Below, in pieces: positions 8,584 through 17,257 of a stretch of 64,000 nucleotides of DNA. The translations under genes and the position numbers were made by a program. Each line of letters opens with the position of its first letter. Position 1 is the stretch's first letter. Origin of the DNA: an uncultured bacterium (lineage in GTDB: Bacteria; Bacillota_I; Bacilli_A; Acholeplasmatales; Anaeroplasmataceae). The notes beneath the pieces are model-generated. The model ran no database searches. It was not told the origin of the DNA and worked only from the letters and a program-made list of their open reading frames with translations. The stretch is taken from NCBI GenBank assembly GCA_949293265.1, contig CASFCK010000005.1, positions 1 to 64,000 on the forward strand, written 5' to 3'.

Positions 8584-9840
8584 ATGAAAAAACTTATTGG
8601 GGCAGCAATATTAGGGCAATCAGGAGGTCCTACATCAGTTATTAACGCCTCTGCTGCAGGTGTATTTATTGAAGCATTAAAACATCCTGAATATATTACC
8701 CATGTATATGGTGCTAGACATGGTATTAGAGGAATCTTAAATGAAGAATTTTATGATATAAATCTTGAAGATCCTGAAGAATTAGCTCTATTAAAAACTA
8801 CACCATCATCTGAAATTGGTTCTGTAAGATATAAATTGAAACCATTAGAACAAGACGATTCTGAATATCAAAGATTATTAGAAGTATTTAAAAAATACAA
8901 TATTCGTTATTTCTTCTACAATGGTGGAAACGATTCTATGGATACTTGCAATAAAGTGTCAAAATTCTTTAAAGATTCAGGCTATGAATGCCGTTGTATT
9001 GGTGTACCTAAAACAATCGATAACGACTTATGCGTAACTGATCATTGTCCCGGTTATGCTAGTGCTGCACGTTACGTAGCTACTACATTAATGGAATTAT
9101 CAAAAGATGCTAACGTCTATGATACACCTATGATTACAGTTGTAGAAATTATGGGTCGTAATGCTGGTTGGTTAACTGCAGCTGCGTCTTTAGCATCATA
9201 TAAAGGAGCAGGTCCAGATTTATTATATTTACCTGAAGAAACATTCGATATGGATTTATTCTTTAAAGAAGTTGAAAATGTATTAGCTAGACGAAATGGC
9301 AAAGCTTTAATTTGCATATCAGAAGGTGTAAAGGATAAAAACGGTAAATATATTCCAGAAATATTCCAAGAATTAGAAAAAGATTCTTTTGGTCATTCAC
9401 AACTTGGTGGTTCAGCGACTATTTTAGCTAATGAATTAAAGAAGAGATTCAAAACTAAAGTTAGAGGTATCGAATTTAGTTTAATGCAACGTAGTGCTCA
9501 ACATCTAGCAAGTAAAGTCGATGTAACAGAAGCCTTTACAGCTGGACAAAAGGCAGTAAAAACTGCCTTAAGTGGTAAAACTGATTATATGGTTGGGTTT
9601 GAAAGAACATATGATCATAATGGCAATTATAAATGTAATTATGTATTAATTCCGCTTGAACAAGTAGCAAACGGCGAAAAGAAAGTTCCAACTGAATGGA
9701 TTAAATCAGATCATTCAGGCATGACTGAAGACTATATTAATTATGCTCTACCTTTAATTCAAGGTGATTGTAAAGCTCCATTAGAAGATGGACTTCCAAG
9801 ATTTGCTAGATTAAAGAAAATTTTAGTAAATAAATTATAA
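8584..9840 (+). CDS. pfp: Pyrophosphate-type phosphofructokinase (diphosphate-fructose-6-phosphate 1-phosphotransferase)
   Basis: This 418-residue enzyme is longer than ATP-PFK and belongs to the PPi-dependent branch. The donor-selecting positions read GGNDS (residues 114-118) and PKTIDND (142-148). The Lys in PKTIDND, in place of the Gly of ATP enzymes, is the hallmark of PPi use. The first position is Asn rather than the classic Asp (GGDDS), a variant I believe is common in one PPi-PFK subgroup, so PPi specificity is likely but not proven. The reaction is reversible and could serve glycolysis, gluconeogenesis or PPi balance. It is a single gene with its own promoter, an upstream cre-like site and a strong terminator. 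Confidence 0.88.
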   Translation: MKKLIGAAILGQSGGPTSVINASAAGVFIEALKHPEYITHVYGARHGIRGILNEEFYDINLEDPEELALLKTTPSSEIGSVRYKLKPLEQDDSEYQRLLEVFKKYNIRYFFYNGGNDSMDTCNKVSKFFKDSGYECRCIGVPKTIDNDLCVTDHCPGYASAARYVATTLMELSKDANVYDTPMITVVEIMGRNAGWLTAAASLASYKGAGPDLLYLPEETFDMDLFFKEVENVLARRNGKALICISEGVKDKNGKYIPEIFQELEKDSFGHSQLGGSATILANELKKRFKTKVRGIEFSLMQRSAQHLASKVDVTEAFTAGQKAVKTALSGKTDYMVGFERTYDHNGNYKCNYVLIPLEQVANGEKKVPTEWIKSDHSGMTEDYINYALPLIQGDCKAPLEDGLPRFARLKKILVNKL

Positions 9841-9852
9841 TTAATGCCTTCC

Positions 9853-9887
9853 AAATAAAGGGGATTGACAATCAATCCCCTTTATTT
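9853..9887. terminator. Bidirectional terminator between pfp and the CBS gene
   Basis: A perfect 15-bp stem (AAATAAAGGGGATTG/CAATCCCCTTTATTT) with a 5-base loop lies between two convergent genes. It should stop both transcripts, although the U run is interrupted on either side. Confidence 0.85.
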
Positions 9888-9891
9888 ATGC

Positions 9892-10296
9892 TTATTCATT
9901 TTTTATTTTATCAATATAATTTTTAATTATTTCTTTTCTTTTTACAATTCCTATAAAAACAAATCTATCATCAACAATCGGTATAAAATTTTGATTTGTT
10001 GCTGCTTCTAATATTTCATTCATATCTGCCTCTATTGATAATGCTTCATATGGCCTATGAAGTTTAATATCTTTAAAATGCTTGCTTTCAGCAACCTCTT
10101 TGTCAAAATTACATTTATATATAAATCTTAAAATATCACCATCAGAAATTGTAGAAACGTAGGTCCCATCATGCTTTAAAACTGGTATAACATTAAATCT
10201 ATGAACCTGCATTTTTTCGATAATTTGTCTTACCGTATCATCATCATAAACAAAATCAACATCTTTTTTGGGAGTTAAGAAAAATAAAACATTCAT
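9892..10296 (-). CDS. CBS-domain pair protein
   Basis: The 134-residue protein is made of two CBS motifs and little else. CBS pairs bind adenine nucleotides; in Firmicutes small stand-alone ones such as DarB (YkuL) bind c-di-AMP. The start MNVLFFLTPK resembles a family of Firmicute CBS proteins with the same opening. I chose the ATG at 10296: an upstream in-frame GTG at 10308 is part of the Shine-Dalgarno sequence (GTGAGG). It follows the DUF5131 gene by 11 bases. Because the window also encodes GdpP, which degrades c-di-AMP, a c-di-AMP receptor role is attractive, but it is inference. Confidence 0.8.
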   Translation of the reverse strand: MNVLFFLTPKKDVDFVYDDDTVRQIIEKMQVHRFNVIPVLKHDGTYVSTISDGDILRFIYKCNFDKEVAESKHFKDIKLHRPYEALSIEADMNEILEAATNQNFIPIVDDRFVFIGIVKRKEIIKNYIDKIKNE

Positions 10297-10307
10297 AAGT
10301 AACCTCA

Positions 10308-11024
10308 CTAATTATGGGATAAATTTGCTAAAAAAGCTTGACTATATCTTTTTTCATAAGGAATAAAATACTTCTTATTATCTTTAATCACAAAAGCCCC
10401 TGTATCAAAAAAATAAAAAGGGATTCCTAATTTTAAGGCATCATCACTAATCTTTTTAGCTGCTAAATAATCTAATGGCCTAGCCCCCTTACCATTTTCA
10501 CCGCCACAATCTATATAAGCGATATCTGAGTTGTTTTTTATTAATTTAGTAATATCAATTTCACCTAATAACGGAGCTATCATTAACGATTTAGACTTAG
10601 CTTTAATTTTAAGTAATGCATCTACTCGCGAAAGGAAAGTTTCTTCATCTTCACAACTTACAGTTATAGTAACATTATCATAACCATCTTGCCAATCAAC
10701 AGGTAATAAAGATGCTGCCCTTATTATTCTTTTAGTTAATAAAATAAAGTGTAAATCGCTCCTTTCTTTAATCATTTTAAAAACATCAGCTCGCCAAACA
10801 TCTGCCTCTTCAATAAAAAAATCACTTTTTTGACAAACAATTACATCTTGTCCACCATTTATTATATACCTACCTTGACGATTCTTTTTAGTTATAATAT
10901 CAAAATTCTTATTTTTAATAATTATATTAGAATCAACCTTATCATTATCAAAGGAAAAAACATAACAATTTTGACAAGCCAAACTAATCTTATGGCAGCC
11001 TAACCACGGGTTATAAGTGAACAT
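10308..11024 (-). CDS. DUF5131 (phage Gp37/Gp68) family protein
   Basis: This 238-residue protein has the DUF5131 signature at its N-terminus: NPWLGCHKIS followed by a Cys cluster C10-x6-C17-x2-C20-Y. Later come GGQDVIVCQKSDFF, LLTKR near residues 96-100 and IDCGGENG near 175. The family was named from phage proteins and is scattered through bacteria. The three-Cys cluster and barrel-like pattern suggest a metal- or iron-sulfur-binding enzyme related to radical-SAM proteins, but no reaction is established. It begins a two-gene operon with the CBS protein and has a clear promoter (TTGTAA-17-TATAAT). Base composition matches its surroundings, so there is no sign of recent transfer. Confidence 0.8.
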   Translation of the reverse strand: MFTYNPWLGCHKISLACQNCYVFSFDNDKVDSNIIIKNKNFDIITKKNRQGRYIINGGQDVIVCQKSDFFIEEADVWRADVFKMIKERSDLHFILLTKRIIRAASLLPVDWQDGYDNVTITVSCEDEETFLSRVDALLKIKAKSKSLMIAPLLGEIDITKLIKNNSDIAYIDCGGENGKGARPLDYLAAKKISDDALKLGIPFYFFDTGAFVIKDNKKYFIPYEKRYSQAFLANLSHN

Positions 11025-11048
11025 AAATTCACCACCTTATCTACTTAA

Positions 11049-11077
11049 ATTATAGGCGATATCCTTGATTTTTACAA
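11049..11077 (-). promoter_or_regulatory. Promoter of the DUF5131-CBS operon
   Basis: On the minus strand TTGTAA (11077-11072) and TATAAT (11054-11049) are 17 bases apart, followed by an AAGGTGGTGA Shine-Dalgarno. Confidence 0.75.
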
Positions 11078-11085
11078 GTAAAAAA

Positions 11086-11115
11086 ATAGTCATCTATAAT
11101 CTAATAGATGACTAT
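11086..11115 (-). terminator. Terminator of the tkt-ecf-truA operon
   Basis: On the minus strand ATAGTCATCTA, an 8-base loop and TAGATGACTAT form an 11-bp stem followed by TTTTTT. The stem overlaps the truA stop codon. Confidence 0.88.
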
Positions 11116-11852
11116 TCATAATACACTTTATATAAATATAGCCCTTTACCTGGTGCTATATATTGACATGCCTTAGGATCTTCTAAGTTTAAGATATATT
11201 TCATATAATCTGGTTGGAATTTACCTTTACCAATTTCTATTAATAGTCCCATCATTCGTCTAACTTGATATTTTAAAAAACCATCACCGACAAATTTAAA
11301 AATTATCAAGTCTTTATCTTCTTTTACCTCAATGTTATATATAGTTCTTTCAAAACTTTTCAATTGATTAGTATGAATACTTGAAAAAGATCTAAAATTA
11401 TGTTTACCAATTAAATATGTTGTTCCTTGCTTCATTGCCTCTAAATCTAAGTTATAGTAATAAGCTGTATAGCGTTCCTTAAAAACGTCATTATCTTTTT
11501 TATTAATTAGATAATGATATTCTTTTTTTAACGCTTTAAAACGCGCATGAAAATCATTATCTACTAATTTTACTTCCATTATTTTAATATCAATTGGCAA
11601 AAAACTATTTAAAGCTTTTTGAATAACTTCCGTTTTTAATTTCTTAGTTAAATCAAAATGAATCGTTTGTCCAACCGCATGAACAAACCTATCAGTTCGT
11701 CCTGAGCCAACAACTTTAATTTCTTCTCCTAGCCAATTAAAAAAGGCAGAATTTAGGCTTAATTCTATAGTTGGTAAATCGTTTTGTTTTTCAAACCCAT
11801 AATAATTAGCCCCATCATAAGCAATTATAGCCATATATCTATAATAAGACAT
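11112..11852 (-). CDS. truA: tRNA pseudouridine synthase A
   Basis: TruA converts uridines 38-40 in the anticodon arm of many tRNAs to pseudouridine. At 246 residues it has normal length. The catalytic Asp54 lies in GSGRTDRFVHAVGQ, and the second conserved segment KYQVRRMMGLLIEIGKG is near residues 196-212. The start overlaps the ecfT 3' end by 14 bases. The order ecfA1-ecfA2-ecfT-truA is conserved widely in Firmicutes. Confidence 0.96.
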   Translation of the reverse strand: MSYYRYMAIIAYDGANYYGFEKQNDLPTIELSLNSAFFNWLGEEIKVVGSGRTDRFVHAVGQTIHFDLTKKLKTEVIQKALNSFLPIDIKIMEVKLVDNDFHARFKALKKEYHYLINKKDNDVFKERYTAYYYNLDLEAMKQGTTYLIGKHNFRSFSSIHTNQLKSFERTIYNIEVKEDKDLIIFKFVGDGFLKYQVRRMMGLLIEIGKGKFQPDYMKYILNLEDPKACQYIAPGKGLYLYKVYYE

Positions 11853-12810
11853 TTAATAAAATAACTCCTATAAATAACAATACTGAAAAGCTAATCGCTA
11901 TATAATCTCTTGCCTTAAGTTTAAGTTCATCATATCTACTTCTTTTAGCACCTACTATATATCCTCTTGTTTCCATTGCGTTAGCTAAATCATCAGCTTT
12001 ATTAAAAGAGATAACAAACATCGGGATTAATAGCGAGATTATTTGCGTGATTTTTTCTTTTAAACTACCTTCATTAAAATCTACACCGCGAGAAGCTTGA
12101 GCTTTCATGATTTTATTAGTTTCATCAAACAATAATGGAATAAACCTTAAAGTTAAGGAAAACATCATCGCAAATGTACCAACTGGTATTTTTATTAAGG
12201 CCAAAGGGCTTAATATTGATTGTAAACCATTATTTATATCAATTGACATTGTAGAAAATGTCAATAAACTAGTTATTCCAACCATTAAAACAATTCTTAA
12301 AAAGATAAATGAGCCTTGGATTAAGCCACCTTCAAATACGTCTAATTTATAATTTCCCCACATAAATTGGTGAAAATCAATTAGTTGTATAGCAAAACAA
12401 GCTATAAAAATTAAGATTAAATATAAAAACTTAAATGGAATATATTTATTTGTAAATATATATATACCTACTAAAGCTAAAATAATTAATAAATGATATA
12501 ACCCAAAATGAAAATTAAACGTATATAGTAAAGTTCCGCTTTTAGTATATATAATTTGTAATATAAAGGTAAAAGTTAAAAGAAATAAAATCGGCTTAAT
12601 ACCTTTTACTATTTTAATAAATGGCAATCTAGTTGTAAAAAACAACACTAAATAAAGACCTAATAAACCAAGCATAGCATAAATATTAGGAACTATAAAT
12701 ATTAAGATAATCCACAAAATAGTAAGCAAAATCTTAATCCGAGGATCAAGTTTATGCAACCAACTACTACCAGGAATGTATTGTCCGATTGTTACACTAT
12801 TCATAAACAC
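11839..12810 (-). CDS. ecfT: Energy-coupling factor transporter transmembrane subunit EcfT
   Basis: EcfT is the membrane scaffold joining the two EcfA ATPases to exchangeable substrate-binding S components for vitamins and other micronutrients. The 323-residue protein has several hydrophobic segments and the two coupling-helix motifs: ASRGVDF (around residue 225) and METRGY (around residue 275). The usual length is ~265, so there is extra hydrophobic sequence around residues 85-150. Start MFMNSV overlaps ecfA2 by 14 bases. No S component is next to it or elsewhere in the window, as expected for a shared (group II) module. Confidence 0.93.
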   Translation of the reverse strand: MFMNSVTIGQYIPGSSWLHKLDPRIKILLTILWIILIFIVPNIYAMLGLLGLYLVLFFTTRLPFIKIVKGIKPILFLLTFTFILQIIYTKSGTLLYTFNFHFGLYHLLIILALVGIYIFTNKYIPFKFLYLILIFIACFAIQLIDFHQFMWGNYKLDVFEGGLIQGSFIFLRIVLMVGITSLLTFSTMSIDINNGLQSILSPLALIKIPVGTFAMMFSLTLRFIPLLFDETNKIMKAQASRGVDFNEGSLKEKITQIISLLIPMFVISFNKADDLANAMETRGYIVGAKRSRYDELKLKARDYIAISFSVLLFIGVILLNVLL

Positions 12811-13660
12811 ACCCCTTAAGTTTTGTTAATAAATCTGTTTCACTATAAATATCATATCCTAAATTTAGATTTAGTTTAGCATTTAAATAATCTATTAAAT
12901 CTAATAAATCAGGTTTTGTTAAATGACATTCTTTATAAATATTTGAACTAAACAAATCAATCGGTTTACCATCAAAAGCAATTTTACCATCGCGCATCGC
13001 TACAATACGAGTAGCATATTGATAAACTAAATTCATATCATGAGTGATCATAACTATTGTCTTATGATATTTTTTATTTATCGTATTAAATAAAGTCATA
13101 ACTTCAATAGCTGTTTTAGGATCAAGCCCTCTAGTTGGTTCATCTAATAACAAAATGTCTGGGTTATATGCTAAAATACCCGCAATAGCAACCTTCCTCA
13201 TTTGTCCACCTGACAAAGAAAATGGAGATTTTTCTAATAATTCTGGTGCTATTTCTAGCATTTTTGCAGCTTCTAAAGCATTTTCTTTAGCTTGTTCTTC
13301 TGATAGACCAAAATTTTTTGGTCCAAACATAATATCTTTTAGAACTGTTTCTTCAAATAATTGATATTCAGGAAACTGAAATACATAACCTATTCTTTTT
13401 CTAATTTGTTTTAATTTTGGGTTTTTTCTTTTTTTAGGAGTAATTATATAATCAAAAACAACAACATTTCCTTTTGTTGGCAATAATAAGGCATTCATAT
13501 GACTTACTAAAGTCGATTTGCCACTGCCTGTTTTACCTACTATTGCTACAAATTCATCTTTGCTAGCGATATCTAAGTTTATATTAAACAAGGCTTGAAC
13601 ACTATCTTCTTTTCTTATACCACTATAATCATGGTCTACTTCTCTAAATGATATTGCCAT
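12797..13660 (-). CDS. ecfA2: Energy-coupling factor transporter ATPase EcfA2
   Basis: This 287-residue ABC ATPase powers vitamin uptake with EcfA1 and EcfT. It shows Walker A GKTGSGKST (residues ~42-50), Q-loop VFQFPEYQLF, signature LSGGQMRK and Walker B LLLDEPTRGLDP. The FPEYQLFEETV segment is typical of EcfA2. The start overlaps the end of ecfA1 by 25 bases and the end overlaps ecfT, so the unit is tightly coupled. Confidence 0.94.
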   Translation of the reverse strand: MAISFREVDHDYSGIRKEDSVQALFNINLDIASKDEFVAIVGKTGSGKSTLVSHMNALLLPTKGNVVVFDYIITPKKRKNPKLKQIRKRIGYVFQFPEYQLFEETVLKDIMFGPKNFGLSEEQAKENALEAAKMLEIAPELLEKSPFSLSGGQMRKVAIAGILAYNPDILLLDEPTRGLDPKTAIEVMTLFNTINKKYHKTIVMITHDMNLVYQYATRIVAMRDGKIAFDGKPIDLFSSNIYKECHLTKPDLLDLIDYLNAKLNLNLGYDIYSETDLLTKLKGCVYE

Positions 13661-14445
13661 AATACTTCACCTAATTTTTTATTTTTACTTAAAACTTCAT
13701 CTTTTTCTACTTCATTATAAATACGCATTTTAAATGGCATATCTAAATTAGAACTTTGTAACATTTCTCTTTGTTTAAAAACCTCTTCTGGTTTACCTTG
13801 GCCAATAATTTGACCATCTTTCAATACAACAATTCTATCTGCTAATTTAGCTATATCAAGATCATGAGTGATAGTTATAATAGTTTTCTTATAATTGTCT
13901 CTTAAATTAACTATTAAATTAGTAATATCTTTTACACCCTCAGGATCTAACATCGATGTAGCTTCATCAAGAATTATAATCTCACAATTTAAAGCTAAGA
14001 TTCCCGCTATAGCCACTCTTTGTTTTTGGCCTCCTGACAAGGTATTTGGCTCTCTGTCTAGATAGTCAAACATTCCGACTTCCTTAGTCCATTTATCAAC
14101 TAATTCATGCATCATATCACGGGGCATGTTTCTATTTTCAAGCCCGAACGCCACATCATATTTAACATTCACACCAACAAACTGATTATCAGGGTTTTGG
14201 AATAAAATACCTACTTTTTGTCTAATTTTATTTAAATTTTCAGTATTTAATAATATATCATCATACTTAATCGTACCCTTATTAGCTTCTAAAAGCCCAA
14301 CTAACAGTTTAGATAATGTTGATTTGCCACTACCATTATGACCTAATATAGCTAACCATTCACAATCATTAATTGTTAAATTTATACCTCTTAAAGCTTG
14401 ATCGTCTTTTGTATATTGGTACCACAAATCTTTAATTTCAATCAT
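13636..14445 (-). CDS. ecfA1: Energy-coupling factor transporter ATPase EcfA1
   Basis: This is the second ATPase of the ECF module, 269 residues long. It has Walker A GHNGSGKST near residues 36-44, Q-loop LFQNPDNQFVG, signature LSGGQKQR and Walker B IILDEATSMLDP. The glutamate following the Walker B Asp is present in both ATPases, so both sites could hydrolyse ATP. It starts 15 bases after the rRNA methyltransferase gene. Confidence 0.94.
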   Translation of the reverse strand: MIEIKDLWYQYTKDDQALRGINLTINDCEWLAILGHNGSGKSTLSKLLVGLLEANKGTIKYDDILLNTENLNKIRQKVGILFQNPDNQFVGVNVKYDVAFGLENRNMPRDMMHELVDKWTKEVGMFDYLDREPNTLSGGQKQRVAIAGILALNCEIIILDEATSMLDPEGVKDITNLIVNLRDNYKKTIITITHDLDIAKLADRIVVLKDGQIIGQGKPEEVFKQREMLQSSNLDMPFKMRIYNEVEKDEVLSKNKKLGEVLWQYHLEK

Positions 14446-14460
14446 TTATAACCACTCCAA

Positions 14461-15624
14461 TTATTCTAAAACCCGAACAACAACACATTTTAAATATAAT
14501 TCTAAACCATTTAATAACATTGGGTGATCAGGGCTTTGGATCCTAAAATCAACCATTTGACAAATTCTATTACTATCTATTATAGCTTCATTTATCATCT
14601 GTAAAAATAATTCTAATGTCATGTGTTGTGAACAAGAAAATGTAAATAAATAGCCACCCTGTTTTAAGGCCTTTAAAGCACATAAATTAATATCTTTATA
14701 GCCTTTATAAGCCTTTTTTACAGTGTCTTTACTTTTAGTAAATGCTGGTGGGTCTAAAACGATTATATCATATTTATTGTTTATTTCCTCTTCATGTAAA
14801 TAAACAAAAGCATCTTTACATATGGTTTTAATATTATAAAAATTATTAAGCTTAGCATTATCTAAAATTGTACCACAAGCAAATTTAGATATATCTAAAG
14901 CTACTACTTCTTTTGCACCCCACTTAGCCGCATTTAACGCAAAACCGCCTGTATGGGAAAAACAATCTAAAACTATCTTATCTTTAGCATAATATTTCAA
15001 ATAATCTCTATTAAGTTTTTGATCTAAAAAATAACCTGTTTTTTGACCATCTTTTACATCAACATAAAAAGATATATCGTTTTCCTTTACTAAAACTTTA
15101 GTTGGGAATTCTTGATATAAATAGCCTTTTTCTAAAGGTATACCTTCTTTTTCATTAACATTTATATCATTGCGGTAATAAATACCTCTTGGATTTAATA
15201 CTTCAACTAATATATCTTTGATCATATTTTTAATTTTATACATGCCAAGTGAAGTGAATTGACAAACTAATATATCAGCATATTTATCTACAACTAAGCC
15301 AGGTAATAAATCAGCTTCACCAAAAACTAATCTTAAACAATTAGGAAAACCTAAAGTTTGACGATGATTAGTAGCACAAATAATTCTTTTTTTAAAAAAA
15401 TCATAATCAATTTCCTCGTTTTTTAAAGTTAAAACTCTAACCATGATTTTACTTTGTGAATTAAAAAAACCTTTACCTAAAAAAACTTCATCTTGACTAT
15501 ATATTTCACAAACATTTCCGCTTACAATTTCACCCTTAAATGAAATAACTTCATTATTATAAATAAAAGGTATGAATTTATTTAATTTCTTTGCAGCATT
15601 TTGATTGACATATACTTTAAACAT
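14461..15624 (-). CDS. Class I SAM-dependent rRNA methyltransferase (RlmI/YwbD family)
   Basis: The 387-residue protein has the RlmI-type layout: an N-terminal PUA-like domain (roughly residues 1-75), an intermediate domain (to ~190) and a C-terminal Rossmann methyltransferase. Visible motifs are GYFLDQKLNR (~205-215), the SAM loop DCFSHTGGFALNAA (~225-240), VLDPPAFTKSK (~300) and the catalytic-Cys segment FTFSCSQH (~335). Relatives methylate C5 of cytosines in 23S rRNA. The exact target here cannot be assigned from sequence. It lies inside the long tkt-truA operon, 2 bases after degV. Confidence 0.9.
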   Translation of the reverse strand: MFKVYVNQNAAKKLNKFIPFIYNNEVISFKGEIVSGNVCEIYSQDEVFLGKGFFNSQSKIMVRVLTLKNEEIDYDFFKKRIICATNHRQTLGFPNCLRLVFGEADLLPGLVVDKYADILVCQFTSLGMYKIKNMIKDILVEVLNPRGIYYRNDINVNEKEGIPLEKGYLYQEFPTKVLVKENDISFYVDVKDGQKTGYFLDQKLNRDYLKYYAKDKIVLDCFSHTGGFALNAAKWGAKEVVALDISKFACGTILDNAKLNNFYNIKTICKDAFVYLHEEEINNKYDIIVLDPPAFTKSKDTVKKAYKGYKDINLCALKALKQGGYLFTFSCSQHMTLELFLQMINEAIIDSNRICQMVDFRIQSPDHPMLLNGLELYLKCVVVRVLE

Positions 15625-15626
15625 AA

Positions 15627-16451
15627 TTACCTGAATGAAACTATTATGCCATCCTTATTAGCATAAAAAGTTGTTAAACCTCTAGTCGGATATAAGGAAA
15701 CATTAACATTTGCATATTTGTTCTTAATATTAGCAGCTAATTTATTTGCTGTTTCGAGATTATTACAATATGTAATTACAACTTCACTAAACTTAGGGCT
15801 CAAATTTGGCATCTCATCAATTAAACTTTCAAGTGATTTAGTTAAAGTCCTAATTTTCTTAATTAATTTTATTTCTCCGTTATGAGCACAAAAAAGTGGT
15901 CTAATTGATAATAATGAGGCTACCATACCTGTAAATTTGTTCATTCGTCCATTTTTAATTAAATTATCAAAAGAAGATAAAACAAATAACAAATTATAAT
16001 TTGTGTTATTGATTATGTCGACTATTTCTAGAAATTCTTTACCCTCATCTAGATATTTCATAATATCTAATACCATCAATCTAGCTACACCAGCTACAGC
16101 CTTAGAATCTATTACAGCAACCTCTTTATTTTCATTTTCAACTATATTTTTAGCTAAAATTGCTGAATTATAAGTTCCTGAAAGTTTACTAGATATAGTT
16201 ATACAAAATGTATAATCAGCCTCTCTAAATAAACTAGCAAAAACTTCTGGGCTAGGACATGACGTTGTTTGTTTTTCTTTTGACTCAGTCATATTTTTTA
16301 ACAACTCATCTACATTTAAGTTTTCATCATCAACAAATTCTTTTTGACCAATTTTAATTGTTAGCGGAGCTACATTTATTTTACAATTAGCATTATTAAA
16401 TTCATTAACTAAAATATCAGCAGAACTATCAACTACAATTTGAAACTTCAT
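15627..16451 (-). CDS. DegV family fatty-acid-binding protein
   Basis: At 274 residues this is a typical DegV/FakB protein, which binds a fatty acid between two domains. In staphylococci it presents the fatty acid to the kinase FakA. Family marks include VDSSADI at residues 8-14, TSCPSPE near 79-85, a TISSKLSGTYNSA segment near 97-109 and DSKAVAGVARL. No FakA kinase gene is in the window. It is separated from exoIII by 14 bases with a GGAGGA-type Shine-Dalgarno. Confidence 0.92.
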   Translation of the reverse strand: MKFQIVVDSSADILVNEFNNANCKINVAPLTIKIGQKEFVDDENLNVDELLKNMTESKEKQTTSCPSPEVFASLFREADYTFCITISSKLSGTYNSAILAKNIVENENKEVAVIDSKAVAGVARLMVLDIMKYLDEGKEFLEIVDIINNTNYNLLFVLSSFDNLIKNGRMNKFTGMVASLLSIRPLFCAHNGEIKLIKKIRTLTKSLESLIDEMPNLSPKFSEVVITYCNNLETANKLAANIKNKYANVNVSLYPTRGLTTFYANKDGIIVSFR

Positions 16452-16465
16452 AATTTTTCCTCCTC

Positions 16466-17212
16466 CTAAATTGATATATCTAATAAAATAGGAGCATGAT
16501 CGCTACCTAAAACATCATCATATATATCAGCATTTATAAGTTTATCCTTTAATTCGTTAGAAACTAAAAAATAATCTATTCTCCATCCTATACCTTTTTC
16601 TCTAGCTCGCATCCGATAACTCCACCATGAATATTTTACATCATTTGGATGTAAAAATCTAAATGTATCTATATATCCTTGATTTAGCAAGGAACTAAAG
16701 GCATTGCGTTCTTCGATTGTAAAACCGGCATTCCTTTCATTACCTTTAGGGTTTTTAATATCTATTTCTTGATGAGCAACATTTAAATCACCACAAATTA
16801 TAACCGGTTTATTCAATGTTTTTAAATAGGCTTTTAAATCTTCTTCATATTCTAATCTATATGGCAACCTTTTTAATTCATTTTGACTATTAGGAGTATA
16901 CATAGTTATAAAATAAAAGTTTGAATATTCTAATGTTATAACTCTACCTTCGTCATTATATTTTCCGTCAATTAAGCCATAATTTATAGATAATGGTTTT
17001 TCTTTAACATATATTAAAGTCCCACTATATCCCTTTTTTATAGCACTATTCATATAGTAGGTATATCCATTAACAGATATGTCTTTTTGACCTTCTTGCA
17101 TCTTAGTTTCTTGAATTGCAAAAATATCTGGTTGTTCTTGATTAAAAAAATCTAAAAAGCCCTTATCTATGCAAGCTCTAATTCCATTTACATTCCAACT
17201 AATTAATTTCAT
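16466..17212 (-). CDS. Exodeoxyribonuclease III / AP endonuclease
   Basis: The 248-residue protein belongs to the ExoIII/ExoA family, which cuts DNA at abasic sites and degrades 3' ends during base-excision repair. It shows SWNVNGIRA at residues 4-12, the metal-binding Glu in IQETKMQ near 34-40, the GDLNVAHQEIDI segment near 142-153, and the C-terminal WRIDYFLVS and SDHAPILLDI motifs. All expected catalytic residues are present. It follows serS by 39 bases with a hairpin between them. Confidence 0.95.
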   Translation of the reverse strand: MKLISWNVNGIRACIDKGFLDFFNQEQPDIFAIQETKMQEGQKDISVNGYTYYMNSAIKKGYSGTLIYVKEKPLSINYGLIDGKYNDEGRVITLEYSNFYFITMYTPNSQNELKRLPYRLEYEEDLKAYLKTLNKPVIICGDLNVAHQEIDIKNPKGNERNAGFTIEERNAFSSLLNQGYIDTFRFLHPNDVKYSWWSYRMRAREKGIGWRIDYFLVSNELKDKLINADIYDDVLGSDHAPILLDISI

Positions 17213-17230
17213 ATTACCTCTTAAAGCAAT

Positions 17231-17257
17231 AAATAAGACAGTTCTACTGTCTTATTT
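17231..17257 (-). terminator. Hairpin between serS and the exoIII gene
   Basis: A 12-bp stem (AAATAAGACAGT/ACTGTCTTATTT) with a 3-base loop overlaps the serS stop codon. The U tract is broken (TTATTTATTG on the RNA strand side), so it may attenuate rather than stop transcription inside the operon. Confidence 0.6.

Noticed and set aside
11839-14445. A nearby S component that would define the ECF substrate
   Set aside because: No small hydrophobic S-type gene is linked. The 78-residue and 241-residue membrane proteins do not have six-helix S-component layouts.
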